Positions 1 to 8,373 of a stretch of DNA of 13,165 nucleotides are shown piece after piece; position 1 is the first letter of the stretch, and the number at the start of each line of letters is the position of its first letter. The DNA comes from CAZKEW01 sp964558915 (GTDB lineage: Bacteria; Acidobacteriota; Aminicenantia; Aminicenantales; UBA8522): assembly GCA_964558915.1 (NCBI GenBank), contig CAZLFV010000074.1, positions 1-13,165 on the forward strand, given 5' to 3'. The notes under the pieces are model-generated. The model worked only from the letters and a program-made list of their open reading frames with translations. It ran no database searches and was not told where the DNA came from. A program made the translations under genes and the position numbers.

Positions 1-1097
1 ATGAGTCCCGAGCAGGTTGAAGGCAAAGAGGCTGACCAGCGTTCAGATATCTACTCCCTGGGTGTAATTTTATATGAAATGCTGACGGGGAGAGTGCCTT
101 TTGAAGGCGATACTCCTTTGGCGATCGCCGTAAAGCATAAGACGGAGGCACCCCGAGATCCTAGACTGATCAATGCCCAAATCCCCGAAAACCTCAGCCG
201 CGTCATCCTTAAATGCATGGAGAAGGATCGGACCCAAAGGTACGTTAGTGCCGAGGATGTCATTTCCGAACTGGATAAGATCGATAAAGGAAAGACGGGA
301 GCCATAAAAGTGGCCGAATGGAAAAACTCTGTTGCTGTGTTGCCCTTCAAGAACATGAGCGCCGACCCCGAACAGGAATGTTTTTGTGAAGGCATAGCTG
401 AAGAACTCCTCAACGCCCTCACCCAAGTCAAGGAATTGCGGGTGGCCGCCAGGACGTCCGCATTTTCGTTCAAGGGAAAAGACGTGGATATCCGGGAGAC
501 CGGCAGGGCACTCAATGTAGATAAGGTGCTCGAAGGCAGCGTCCGAAAATCGGGCCAGAGATTGCGCATCACGGCTCAGCTTGTCAATGTCGAGGATGGC
601 TACCATATTTGGTCTGATCAATTCGACAAGGAGACCAAAGATATTTTTGCCATTCAGGAGGAGATCTCGCTCATCATAGCGGATAAATTGAAACTTAAGC
701 TTTTAAAAGAAGAGAAGGAAAAAATCCTCAAGCGATACACGGATGATCATGAAGCTTATAATCTCTATTTGAAAGGACGCTATTTCTGGTACTGACGTTA
801 TGAAGGAGGTTTACAAAAAGGCCTGGAGTTTTTTCAGCAGGCGATCGCCAGTGACCCGCTTTATGCTCTGGCCTATGTCGGCATCGCGGACAGTTTTGGA
901 TCCTTTATGTTTCGCCATTCGACATCGCCTTGGTCTACGCGGGATTAGGCAAAAAGGACCAAGCTTTAGAGAATCTAGAAAACGCTTATGCGGACAGGGC
1001 GTCTCTGATGGCCTATCTTGGAACCTGGCCAGTTTTTGATAGCATTCGCTCCGAGCCAAGGTTCCAAGCGCTTCTGAAGAAAATGAATCTTGTCTAA
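1..1097 (+). pseudogene. Decayed Ser/Thr protein kinase–TolB-like–TPR protein (5' end outside window)
   Basis: The intact family is a cytoplasmic Hanks-type kinase fused to a TolB/FlgO-like domain and a TPR tail. Here the window opens inside the kinase domain. MSPEQ is the activation-loop APE-type motif, DIYSLGVILYEMLTG is subdomain IX and DRTQRY is subdomain XI, so the first Met is not the real start. Residues about 108-235 are the TolB-like domain (AVLPFKNMSADPEQE, AARTSAFSFKGK, LEGSVRKSGQRLRIT). An in-frame TGA at 793-795 stops translation, yet the same frame continues with a normal first TPR (GLEFFQQAIASDPLYALAY) up to ADSFG at about 900. From about 906 the family's C-terminal end appears in another frame (YVSPFDIALVYAGLGKKDQA ... 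FQALLKKMNLV) and stops at 1095-1097. The TPR middle, probably about 200 residues, is missing. A nonsense codon, a deletion and a frameshift together point to a pseudogene rather than a single sequencing error. Confidence 0.82.
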
Positions 1098-1187
1098 CCC
1101 CTTTTTCGGATTTCTCGACCTGATTAAAAACAAACAATTGATCAAACGGCGTGATCCGATGAAAATCCGATTCCTCTCCACTCTTAT

Positions 1188-2093
1188 TTATTTTATGTTC
1201 TCCAGCATTTTTTTAGATTGAGCCGCCTTCTCTGACTCGGGGGCCAGCTCAATGACTTTTTGGAAATACCTTTTGGCTCCTTCCAAGTCGCCCTTGTTCA
1301 GGTTGACTAGGCCCAATTGATAATAGCCATTGACGAAATTCGCATCCAACTCCAAGCATTTCTTGAAATATTCCACGGCCGGCTCAATCTGGTTGTTCTT
1401 AAACAAGAGGACGCCTGCGTTATAGAACAAGTTGGGATCGGTCAGGCTTTTTTTATCAAGCCGGTTGAAATATTCTTGGCCGTCTTCAAGGTTGCCTTTT
1501 TCGAAATAGATGGCACTGAGATTGATGAGAACATCCTGAGACTGCGGAACTCTCTCCAGAGCTTTTTGAAAATTCTCAATAGCCGTATCAAAATCTCCCA
1601 GTCGATAATAGCACAGCCCGATCCTCTCGTACGCTTCAAACATGTTCTGATTCTCAGAGAGGACTTCTTGGTATTCCTGAAGAGCTTCTTCATATTTTTG
1701 CTGCCCGTAAAGCAAGTCTCCTTGGCTCAGAGGCGATAGAGGAAGCGGAAGGAGCCGGATATCGATGGGTTTGTTTTCATGAAGAGCAGATAACATCATA
1801 TTGATATTCTGGGGCTCATAGCCGTCAGCCATAAAGCCTATCGTGTATGTTCCCGGCGGGAGATTTGCTTTTCTCCAGTTGCCCTTTTTATCCGATAGCA
1901 ACTCATATTTGGAGCCGTCTTCAGAGAAAATCAGGATAATGCGCGCTCCCTCGATCGGTCTGCCGTCTTTTGATTTGACAGTGCCATGGGCCATGGCAAA
2001 GACTTTGGAGAGAGCGAAGCCGGCGCTGATTAAGAACAATATTGAAAAAGCAACGATCGCAGCCAAGTATTTTTTCGAAGGATTTCTCCCCAT
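1188..2093 (-). CDS. Exported carboxypeptidase-regulatory-like / TPR protein
   Basis: A 301-aa protein. Residues 1-33 form an uncleaved anchor or signal peptide (basic MGRNPSKK, then a long hydrophobic run), so the rest is probably periplasmic. Residues about 36-115 resemble a carboxypeptidase-regulatory-like beta-sandwich (HGTVKSKDGRPIEGARI, then NLPPGTYTIGFMADGYEP). From about residue 122 to the end there are about five tetratricopeptide repeats (for example FEAYERIGLCYYRLGDFDTAIENF and NGYYQLGLVNLNKGDLEGAKRYF), suggesting a protein-binding scaffold. The ATG is preceded by AGAGGAGGAGCA, an excellent ribosome binding site. It lies 126 bp downstream of the GWxTD lipoprotein gene on the same strand and is probably co-transcribed with it. 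The partner and precise function are unknown. Confidence 0.85.
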   Translation of the reverse strand: MGRNPSKKYLAAIVAFSILFLISAGFALSKVFAMAHGTVKSKDGRPIEGARIILIFSEDGSKYELLSDKKGNWRKANLPPGTYTIGFMADGYEPQNINMMLSALHENKPIDIRLLPLPLSPLSQGDLLYGQQKYEEALQEYQEVLSENQNMFEAYERIGLCYYRLGDFDTAIENFQKALERVPQSQDVLINLSAIYFEKGNLEDGQEYFNRLDKKSLTDPNLFYNAGVLLFKNNQIEPAVEYFKKCLELDANFVNGYYQLGLVNLNKGDLEGAKRYFQKVIELAPESEKAAQSKKMLENIK

Positions 2094-2219
2094 TGCTCCT
2101 CCTCTAATTTAACAATTATTTTTGGGATGAGAAATTCGCTCTCCGTTGCTTCGGCTGATTTGGCATTCCTGCTCCAATTTTGCCTCATCTCATCGTCAGG
2201 AACGATAAATTGCAGTGCG

Positions 2220-3203
2220 CTAGAAGTCAATCTCCCTAAACTTCTTCAGTTCCTCATTTCCGGTCAGGTTTTTCAGCCGGATGGAAAAGGTGTTCTTTCC
2301 GCGGCGAAGCTTATTTAGATCATCTTCAAGAACAAAGGGAATTTCGCGGCTAAAGGATGCCCCCTGTTTTTCTTTGAGCTCGTCTTCCTTTATAGCGATC
2401 TCGAAGGAATCCTTGTATTCCCAATGAAGTTCTTTATCCGCATCGCGAAGTTCTATGGCGATCTCTATCACTGTCTTGAACAGCCCCTGTTCCACTTTAA
2501 ACCAGATAGCGGAATAGGGGATAACGAGACTGACTGTTCCCTCTATTCTCCCCGTCTCGACAACCTGTTTCTCGACCTGCCAGGTAAAATCAAAAAATTC
2601 CCCTGCGTTGCGAAAAGTCTTCAAATTCTGGCCCTCGGCTCTCGCCCTGGCCTGAGCAAGATTAAGGTCCTGCATGTAGGTGAGGTTGATATCGCGAAGG
2701 GAAGTCAGGTCATAGGTGACCAGCTTGTAGCTGCCTGTGCAGGTCGGGTCGCGAAAGACAACCGGGAAATTGCCATAATACCAGACCTCACCGCAACGGC
2801 CGGAGGGGTCTTCTCCCATGGGGCTCTTAATTCTGTCCATTGGAGGACCAAAAAGAATGTATATCCTTCCCCTGTCTGTGAGCCAGCCGGCCCTGCTTTC
2901 TCTGGCAAAAAGCCTGGCGGCCTCCTCAACGCGCTTTAAGTATTCTATTTTGAATTCATTCTCTTCGGACTCGGGGTCGGGGTCGCGGCGTTTCCAGAAT
3001 TCCTCGATGAATTGGTCTTTCTCAGAGTCGGGAATTTTAAGGAACGCCTTTTCTTCTTGACCAGTGATGATGTGCCGGACCTTGCTTAAAAAATCGGCAT
3101 AATTTGGCGGAAGCTTTTTTTCGAGATTGTAAAGTTGGCAGGAAAAGGACAGGGCTGAAACTAAAAACACAATTGCCAAAGAAACCTGAGCCAGCTTGTT
3201 CAA
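2220..3203 (-). CDS. GWxTD domain-containing lipoprotein
   Basis: A 327-aa protein. The N-terminus (MNKLAQVSLAIVFLVSALSF) is a signal peptide ending at Cys22, so it is probably a lipoprotein, although the lipobox (S-F-S-C) is not ideal at -3. The family signatures are FWKRRDPDP (69-77), GWLTD (106-110, the GWxTD motif itself) and RGRIYILFGPP (111-121). The remainder looks like a beta-rich C-terminal domain. The molecular role of GWxTD proteins is not established; they occur in Acidobacteriota, Aminicenantes and Bacteroidota exported-protein clusters. The start is TTG, because no ATG or GTG is available near the signal peptide. This TTG overlaps the stop of the upstream VWFA gene by 4 bp (TTGA), with GAGG about 10 nt upstream, so translational coupling is likely. 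Confidence 0.9.
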   Translation of the reverse strand: MNKLAQVSLAIVFLVSALSFSCQLYNLEKKLPPNYADFLSKVRHIITGQEEKAFLKIPDSEKDQFIEEFWKRRDPDPESEENEFKIEYLKRVEEAARLFARESRAGWLTDRGRIYILFGPPMDRIKSPMGEDPSGRCGEVWYYGNFPVVFRDPTCTGSYKLVTYDLTSLRDINLTYMQDLNLAQARARAEGQNLKTFRNAGEFFDFTWQVEKQVVETGRIEGTVSLVIPYSAIWFKVEQGLFKTVIEIAIELRDADKELHWEYKDSFEIAIKEDELKEKQGASFSREIPFVLEDDLNKLRRGKNTFSIRLKNLTGNEELKKFREIDF

Positions 3204-4957
3204 TCGAGACGAACCTCTTTCTCAAATTGGAGATAATTGGGAGTCTCACCGAGCACATCTTTGACAGCAAGGGAAAACGTATAACGCCCCGGTTTGACAT
3301 TCATCTCGGAGTAATACGGATAATAGCTCTGGAGAGCCACATCATAATCTTTTTTGGGGATCTTTATTTCTTCTGATAGCTCATGGCATGGAGAGGCGAG
3401 GCCGTCTTGATCCAGCAAGGCGATATAAACCTTGATCTGTCCATAATAATCATCCTGACGTGGGAAGAGAGTAATTTTCTTGATCGGGATGAGGAGCTTA
3501 ATTGTCAGCCGAATGTTATCCGATCCGGGAATCTTCTCCAGGGGCATTGTCTGGGCTGTAATTTCCATAGGGTTATATTTGCGCTGGAGAAAGAGCCGGG
3601 AAAATACACTCTCCTTGATTTTTTCTTCCTGAGATACGCCCAAATAGCCGCGCCGGACTCGAACATCATAATCTTCGTTCATTCCAATAATCTTGACTTC
3701 AAGGGAGTGATATTTGTTATCCTCCACGTGACTGGAGACGTATCCCAGGGAGTAGTAAAACTGAAGGTCATCTTCAATTTTCTCGAGGCCCGAATTGATG
3801 TCGTTGGTGTTGAGGACAGCCAGCCCTCCAGTATCATCGGCCATAAGCTTAAGAGCCGCATTGGTCGCTCGGGATCCGGGTTTCGTCAACCCGGAGCCGC
3901 GGGAATACGTTTCCCATCCCCTCTCTTGATCAGCCGAGAGGATCGGGCTCTCGAGTCCCCGGGCATTGATGGGATAAAGAGCAATCTCATTGGAATTGGC
4001 TTTCGCCGCGAGTTCTTTAAAAGCTTGAGTCGCGTCATAATTCATCGCTTCGACTCGGGCATTGCCTTGAGGGTAAGCCCAATCAACGACACCAAAAGCT
4101 TCCTCGGCCGGGTTGAGGGGTAATCCATCGCTGATATAGATCAGGATTTTCTTCCCCTCAATTCCTACTAAGTAATCGACAAAAGCATTCAGAGATTTCA
4201 ACGAGTGGGTGAGGTCGTTCTGGTCGGCTTCAATATAATTCCGGGCCATCCCGAGGGCTCTTTCATAATTATCGTATTTACTGGATCCCGTCGACTCTGT
4301 GATCACTCTATTCAGCTCTTTTCTCAGGTCTTCCCTGTTCTTTTGGCGCAGAAGGGATTGGCCAGACCGGCTTTTTGTTCTGTCGAGAGCCTGGAGAAGC
4401 TCCCATTGATTGGAAGTGAATTCCTGGAGGATTTCAAGCTTTTGATCGAGGCAAACCACCATTCCCAGGTTATTCTGGGTTTCTCTCGAAAAGTTATTTT
4501 TGATGAAGGATTCTAATTTTTTTATGCTCCAATTTCTGTTTAGGGGATGGAGCTGCCAGTTGTCAAAATAAATGATGACTTTGTTCTGGATGCGAGGCGG
4601 TCTTAGAGAAAGGGGCTCTGCAGACGGAAGAACCGTTTCCTTTTCCTTATCACGTGAAGCCGCGTAGACCTCTTTGCCCTTGACTTCATAAAAATTAGTT
4701 AAGGTTTGAAGAAGGCCATCCTCATAAACCTCGAAGTTTTCAGGCCGAAGTCCGGTGACTCTTTTTCCCGATTTATCAATCACGAAGACATCCACATTTG
4801 TCACTATTACTTCCACGGCATAGGTCGGTTTAGGGATTTCTTGCATTTCTTGCGGGACACGTTTATCGTCCGAATTCTGGGAGAGACTGAACGGACAGAT
4901 AAGAAATAAGATGAAGGCTGAGCTAATAGCCAAAAGTATCGCTTTCTGAACTGACAT
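3200..4957 (-). CDS. VWFA-related domain-containing exported protein (acidobacterial type)
   Basis: A 585-aa protein with a signal peptide (residues 1 to about 26, ...ICPFSLSQ). Residues about 46-92 match the conserved N-terminal region of the acidobacterial VWFA-related family (VTNVDVFVIDKSGKRVTGL, then ENFEVYEDG). The von Willebrand A-like fold follows: VIIYFDNWQL (128-137) takes the place of the MIDAS strand, GKKILIYISDGLPLNP is the second metal-site strand, and LKLMADDTGG ... DLQFYYSLGYV is the family's C-terminal VWA signature. A beta-rich tail of about 180 residues ends in EKEVRLD. The canonical DxSxS metal site is absent, as is usual in this family, so metal-dependent adhesion cannot be assumed. 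The gene lies between the terminator at 5002-5040 and the overlapping GWxTD gene and is the first of a three-gene set. Its ribosome binding site is weak (CTAAGA directly before ATG). The biological role is unknown. Confidence 0.9.
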   Translation of the reverse strand: MSVQKAILLAISSAFILFLICPFSLSQNSDDKRVPQEMQEIPKPTYAVEVIVTNVDVFVIDKSGKRVTGLRPENFEVYEDGLLQTLTNFYEVKGKEVYAASRDKEKETVLPSAEPLSLRPPRIQNKVIIYFDNWQLHPLNRNWSIKKLESFIKNNFSRETQNNLGMVVCLDQKLEILQEFTSNQWELLQALDRTKSRSGQSLLRQKNREDLRKELNRVITESTGSSKYDNYERALGMARNYIEADQNDLTHSLKSLNAFVDYLVGIEGKKILIYISDGLPLNPAEEAFGVVDWAYPQGNARVEAMNYDATQAFKELAAKANSNEIALYPINARGLESPILSADQERGWETYSRGSGLTKPGSRATNAALKLMADDTGGLAVLNTNDINSGLEKIEDDLQFYYSLGYVSSHVEDNKYHSLEVKIIGMNEDYDVRVRRGYLGVSQEEKIKESVFSRLFLQRKYNPMEITAQTMPLEKIPGSDNIRLTIKLLIPIKKITLFPRQDDYYGQIKVYIALLDQDGLASPCHELSEEIKIPKKDYDVALQSYYPYYSEMNVKPGRYTFSLAVKDVLGETPNYLQFEKEVRLD

Positions 4958-5001
4958 TCTTAGGTCATTTTTATTTTATCATATTTTGTGATTTGAGAGA
5001 T

Positions 5002-5040
5002 AAAAAAAGGGGCTGACGCCGCTCTCAAGCGCCAGCCCCT
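5002..5040 (-). terminator. Rho-independent terminator after the TonB receptor gene
   Basis: On the minus strand a GGGGCTG/CAGCCCC stem of 7 bp (5009-5015 with 5033-5039) is extended by an outer A-T pair and, past one mismatch, an inner GCG/CGC pairing. A run of seven T follows (5002-5008). It sits 18 bp past the receptor stop codon and before the VWFA gene. It therefore separates the receptor transcript from the three-gene set, unless read-through occurs. Confidence 0.9.
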
Positions 5041-5057
5041 CGAGCTTCAACTAGAGG

Positions 5058-8000
5058 TTAGAACTTGATTCTGGCTCCAAGATAAAATCTCGTTGGCAGC
5101 AGGATTTCCGAAGCCTCCTTGTAGTCCCAGCTCCCCTCATTGCGACCATAGCAGACCTCGATGGTTGCTTGATTATTGGTCACGTTGTAGACGTCAAGGA
5201 AAAGATCGAGAACGGCATTCTTGGAAACTTTGAGGCCGTAATTGAACTTTAAATCAATCTGGTAGTAGGCCGGGGTCTTTTCTTGTCCCGTCTTTGCCAT
5301 TTCAGTCCAGAGGTCGTTCAGTGGCCAGTTCAAATAGATATTGTAGGTTCCGGGCATAAAGATGTAGGATTCGGTGAACCTCATTCCTGAACTCCAGTAG
5401 AAAAGCGCTCCGATATCCAGGCCGAAAGGAGTCCTGTAGGTGCCGAAGAGTTTGATTTTGTGGTTGATCGTGCCGGGAGTGGGCCCCCACATCCACGGAA
5501 CTCTGGGGTCGAGTTCGATCATATCGCCCTGCAAATCTGCGTTTCCATCGGACTGGCTATTTCCCTTGGCATCTTTAAAAGAATATTGGGCGGCGATCAT
5601 TGAGCCGTTATCGAACCGCTTGGAAACTTCAAAGTCCACGCCGAAGTAGTTTCTTTTGGCGCCATAAAGGTTTGACAGGAAATAGTTTACACCTTCGGGC
5701 GGACCTGAAGCCGGATAGCCGAAATCTTCATAGGTGAGAAGGTAGGGTCTAAAGAAATTTCCGTATTCATCATCCCCGTAGAGGTCGGCATTGGTGTAGA
5801 TGTTCATATCGTAATCTTCAATGATGTTCCGGTCGTAGCGCCAATAGACCTGAGTGGAAAAGAGCAGGTTGTTTGCGACTTCGATTTCGTGGGTCAAGGA
5901 AAATTCTCTGGCCAGACCATCCTTTGTATTGGGGGTCCAGACGCAGTCCCTGACCTCGGCTGAACCACGAACGCGATAGGAGAACCAGTCATTGTTGAGC
6001 CATATTTGCTCGTTCCTGACCCGGCCTGAAACGTTTCCGGCAAAATGAATCATGCCAAAAGGCATCGGGTCAGAAAAATGTCCGTAGAAGGCCGTCAGCT
6101 TGTGAGTACCTCTTGCGCCGATATTCCAGACCAATCCAACCCTGGGAAGAAACTTTGGCTTCATGTGGAGGATGGTTCCGCCTTCCGAGTTTCGGTAATT
6201 GTGGTCCTCGACCCTCAGTCCGGCGTTGAGCGTGAAGTAGCTGCTGATTTTCCAGTCATCCATTATGTAGCCGGTCCAACGCTTGGCCCGGACTTTGTTG
6301 GGTCCCACTTTCTGATCCATTGTTCTCCAGAAGTTCAGACCGTACTGATTCGCTGTGGTGAACGTGGCCGCGTAGACCTCAGCCAGGCTAATAGAATGAT
6401 CTCCATTCGTATCCAGCACATCGGATGTGCTCCCCCAATTATTGTTCAGGGCATTTTGAACCAAAATGGATTCGCTCCTGGTAAAAATGCCCTGGCTCAC
6501 GAGATTCCCGAGATTCCATCCGCTCAGGTTCGCATCCAGTGATCTGACGTCTTCTCCAAAAGGATAGTAGACGTTCTCCGTATCGTACTCATTGGCGTAC
6601 ATTACGCCGGCCTTGATCCTTTGGCTGCCCAGGTACCACTCAAAGTTGCCGCTGAACTGGTCTCTCGAAGAGCTGTTATTCAGCTCATTTTGGTACGACC
6701 CAAACTGCCATCCATAAATCGGCGGATAGGTCCCGCGGAGAAACCAGAGCCTGTCGCGAGCTCCCGCTTCCGGAAAACGCGGATAAGCTTTGTTCGCCCA
6801 CCAGAAGTGTCCATAACGAAAATCAGCGATGACATTGTCTCCGAAGACATGCTGATAGAACCCGCTGTAGACGCCCATGTCGAATTCGTTGATCTGTTCC
6901 ATGCTCTTGATCAGGTTCATATCGCGGTTGCCTTCGACATTATAATCATCTAGAAAATACGTCAGCACAAATGAATCGCTCGGAGTGATGTTATAAGTCA
7001 GCTTTCCGAACAAACCCAACCGGTTCATTTTGTAGTCAACTTCTTCTCTGGTGGCAGACGCTGATTGCGAGAGATGATATGCGCTCGCATCACTTCTGTA
7101 CTGGCCGGAGGCGAAGAACCAGAGCTTGTCTCTTAAGATCGGGCCGCCCAAGGTCGCCGCCGTGTCGTACTTATTTTCTCTGTATCCTTCGAGCATGCTT
7201 GGATCGGGGGCATTGTGATAGACGCTCCCGCCATAAGGCAGGAAAAACGTCTTCGGAAGAGTATAAAAGTTGAGCGAACCTGAAAATCGGTTGCCCCCTG
7301 CTTTTGTGACGATATTCCCTACGACCCCTTTTCCTCCCCCGTATTCAGCCGGGACGCCAGAGGTCATCAGCTCTTGCTCCTGGATCACCTCGTTGTTAAA
7401 AGTCATCCCCGCCCTTTGAGAGGCTGTGCCGGAGGTGCCGGTGATGTTCATGCTGTCCAGGAAATACATATTGTCGCGAGAGCCTCGTTTGCCGAATCCG
7501 GCACCTTGGAGGGACCGGTCAGAATAATTCAACCCTCCCTTGCCGGCCGGATCTTCTGGCGTATCCCTCCCTTGAGAGTTGGGGATAACATTAACTCCTG
7601 CAGCCAACTGGAGATAGCCGACGAAATCCCGAGCGATGGGAAGCGACTCGACCGTTTCGTGAGTCACATGCTCCGCGATGACCGACTTCGACGTATCAAC
7701 ATTAGGAAGTGCCGCAACAACGGTAACGTTCTCCTCAATGGTTGCAGGCTTCAACGTGACCGTCAGGAGCGTCTGCTTGTCCAACGAAACTTCGATCGTT
7801 TGGGAGATTTTTTCCTGGAAGCCTGGGAGTGTCGATTTGAGCTCATAAATCCCTGGTGTCAGGTTGATGAACAGGGCCTCTCCGTTTTCATCTGTTACGG
7901 CAGTTTTGTTGCCCATCATGACTGGACTCGAAAGAACCGCAGAGACTCCGGGCATCCGGGCGCCTTCATCATCGACCACGACGACGCGGAGCGATCCTTT

Positions 8001-8105
8001 TTGAGCTTGACCGAAGAGACCTGAGGCAAATACCAGCAGAATAGGCAACACTACTAAGAAAGATTTGAGTTTTCTTGTCATTTTTGCTCCTCCTCTTGTT
8101 TTCAT
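5058..8105 (-). CDS. TonB-dependent receptor with N-terminal carboxypeptidase-regulatory-like domain
   Basis: An outer-membrane TonB-gated transporter of about 1015 aa. It has a signal peptide (KLKSFLVVLPILLVFASG, cleavage near FGQAQ). A carboxypeptidase-regulatory-like domain follows at about 37-118 (GSLRVVVVDDEGARMPGVSA, DENGEALFINLTPGIYELK). A linker and plug come next (IEENVTVVAALPNVDTSKS, VESLPIARDFVGYLQLAAGVNV, YGGGKGVVGNIVTKAGGNRFSG). The rest is a long aromatic-rich beta-barrel ending in FYLGARIKF, with the terminal Phe expected for barrel insertion. This is the Oar-like/SusC-like architecture common in Acidobacteriota and Aminicenantes. The substrate cannot be told from sequence. Two in-frame ATGs each have a strong SD: 8105 (AAGGAGT, spacing about 6) and 8081 (AGGAGGAGC, spacing about 7). 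The second gives a 1007-aa protein with a more typical signal peptide; I keep the outer start. An EF-hand-like loop lies within the barrel region (6378-6413). The gene is probably expressed from the sigma-54 promoter at 8383-8399 together with the small peptide gene. Confidence 0.95.
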   Translation of the reverse strand: MKTRGGAKMTRKLKSFLVVLPILLVFASGLFGQAQKGSLRVVVVDDEGARMPGVSAVLSSPVMMGNKTAVTDENGEALFINLTPGIYELKSTLPGFQEKISQTIEVSLDKQTLLTVTLKPATIEENVTVVAALPNVDTSKSVIAEHVTHETVESLPIARDFVGYLQLAAGVNVIPNSQGRDTPEDPAGKGGLNYSDRSLQGAGFGKRGSRDNMYFLDSMNITGTSGTASQRAGMTFNNEVIQEQELMTSGVPAEYGGGKGVVGNIVTKAGGNRFSGSLNFYTLPKTFFLPYGGSVYHNAPDPSMLEGYRENKYDTAATLGGPILRDKLWFFASGQYRSDASAYHLSQSASATREEVDYKMNRLGLFGKLTYNITPSDSFVLTYFLDDYNVEGNRDMNLIKSMEQINEFDMGVYSGFYQHVFGDNVIADFRYGHFWWANKAYPRFPEAGARDRLWFLRGTYPPIYGWQFGSYQNELNNSSSRDQFSGNFEWYLGSQRIKAGVMYANEYDTENVYYPFGEDVRSLDANLSGWNLGNLVSQGIFTRSESILVQNALNNNWGSTSDVLDTNGDHSISLAEVYAATFTTANQYGLNFWRTMDQKVGPNKVRAKRWTGYIMDDWKISSYFTLNAGLRVEDHNYRNSEGGTILHMKPKFLPRVGLVWNIGARGTHKLTAFYGHFSDPMPFGMIHFAGNVSGRVRNEQIWLNNDWFSYRVRGSAEVRDCVWTPNTKDGLAREFSLTHEIEVANNLLFSTQVYWRYDRNIIEDYDMNIYTNADLYGDDEYGNFFRPYLLTYEDFGYPASGPPEGVNYFLSNLYGAKRNYFGVDFEVSKRFDNGSMIAAQYSFKDAKGNSQSDGNADLQGDMIELDPRVPWMWGPTPGTINHKIKLFGTYRTPFGLDIGALFYWSSGMRFTESYIFMPGTYNIYLNWPLNDLWTEMAKTGQEKTPAYYQIDLKFNYGLKVSKNAVLDLFLDVYNVTNNQATIEVCYGRNEGSWDYKEASEILLPTRFYLGARIKF

Positions 8106-8117
8106 GTTTTACTCCTT
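8086..8117 (-). promoter_or_regulatory. Two tandem ribosome binding sites for the receptor gene
   Basis: On the minus strand AAGGAGT (8111-8117) precedes ATG 8105 and AGAGGAGGAG (8088-8096) precedes the in-frame ATG 8081. Both spacings are good, so either or both starts may be used. Confidence 0.6.
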
Positions 8118-8131
8118 TTCAAATTCCATAT

Positions 8132-8149
8132 GAGAGAAAATGTTCTCTC
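8132..8149 (-). other. Small perfect hairpin in the receptor leader
   Basis: GAGAGAA and TTCTCTC form a 7-bp perfect stem with a 4-nt loop between the small peptide gene and the receptor start. No T-run follows on the minus strand (ATATGG follows), so it is not an intrinsic terminator. It could affect processing or stability of a shared transcript. That role is speculative. Confidence 0.35.
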
Positions 8150-8193
8150 CTTCCTTTTTCCTTAATCATGGGTCTCCTTCGATTCGCACCTCC

Positions 8194-8346
8194 TCAGGAG
8201 CTCCTTGAAAGCCATGATATCGGGCAGGGCAACGGATTGTCCGTGACCGATTCTCCTCCGGTGGTGGATACCTGACCGGATGAGAAGCTGCAGAAAATAA
8301 AGAACAGCACGAGCAGGATCGCAATCAAGATAAGCACCTTCTTCAT
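8194..8346 (-). CDS. Small single-span membrane or secreted peptide (50 aa)
   Basis: A 50-codon ORF beginning MKKVLILIAILLVLFFIF, a strongly hydrophobic segment that could be a signal peptide or single membrane span. A polar tail follows (SFSSGQVSTTGGESVTDNP, then LPCPISWLSRSS). The ATG has a strong SD, AAAGGAGG, about 9 nt upstream, and the leader starts just upstream: the predicted sigma-54 start site is about 26 nt before the ATG. It lies 88 bp ahead of the TonB receptor gene on the same strand, with only a small hairpin between them, so co-transcription is likely. It matches no family I recognise. A second minus-strand frame is open through the whole region and ends ALPDIMAFKELLRRCESKETHD, but it has no start or SD. 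A frameshift merging the two cannot be excluded. Confidence 0.55.
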   Translation of the reverse strand: MKKVLILIAILLVLFFIFCSFSSGQVSTTGGESVTDNPLPCPISWLSRSS

Positions 8347-8373
8347 TTCTTTAGGCCTCCTTTTTTATCCTGC

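Noticed and set aside
793..795. In-frame TGA as a selenocysteine codon in the kinase–TolB–TPR gene
   Set aside because: The position is not a redox site in this family, and the gene carries a further deletion and frameshift, so decay is simpler.
800..1039. 79-codon plus-strand ORF after the kinase fragment (MKEVYKKAWSFF...)
   Set aside because: It is an out-of-frame reading of the pseudogene's TPR remnant; the true homology lies in the other two frames.
3383..4123. 246-codon plus-strand ORF antisense to the VWFA gene, and similar long ORFs at 7374-8024 and 6045-6542
   Set aside because: They are complements of strongly supported genes, with no SD and no recognisable domain. These are shadow frames.
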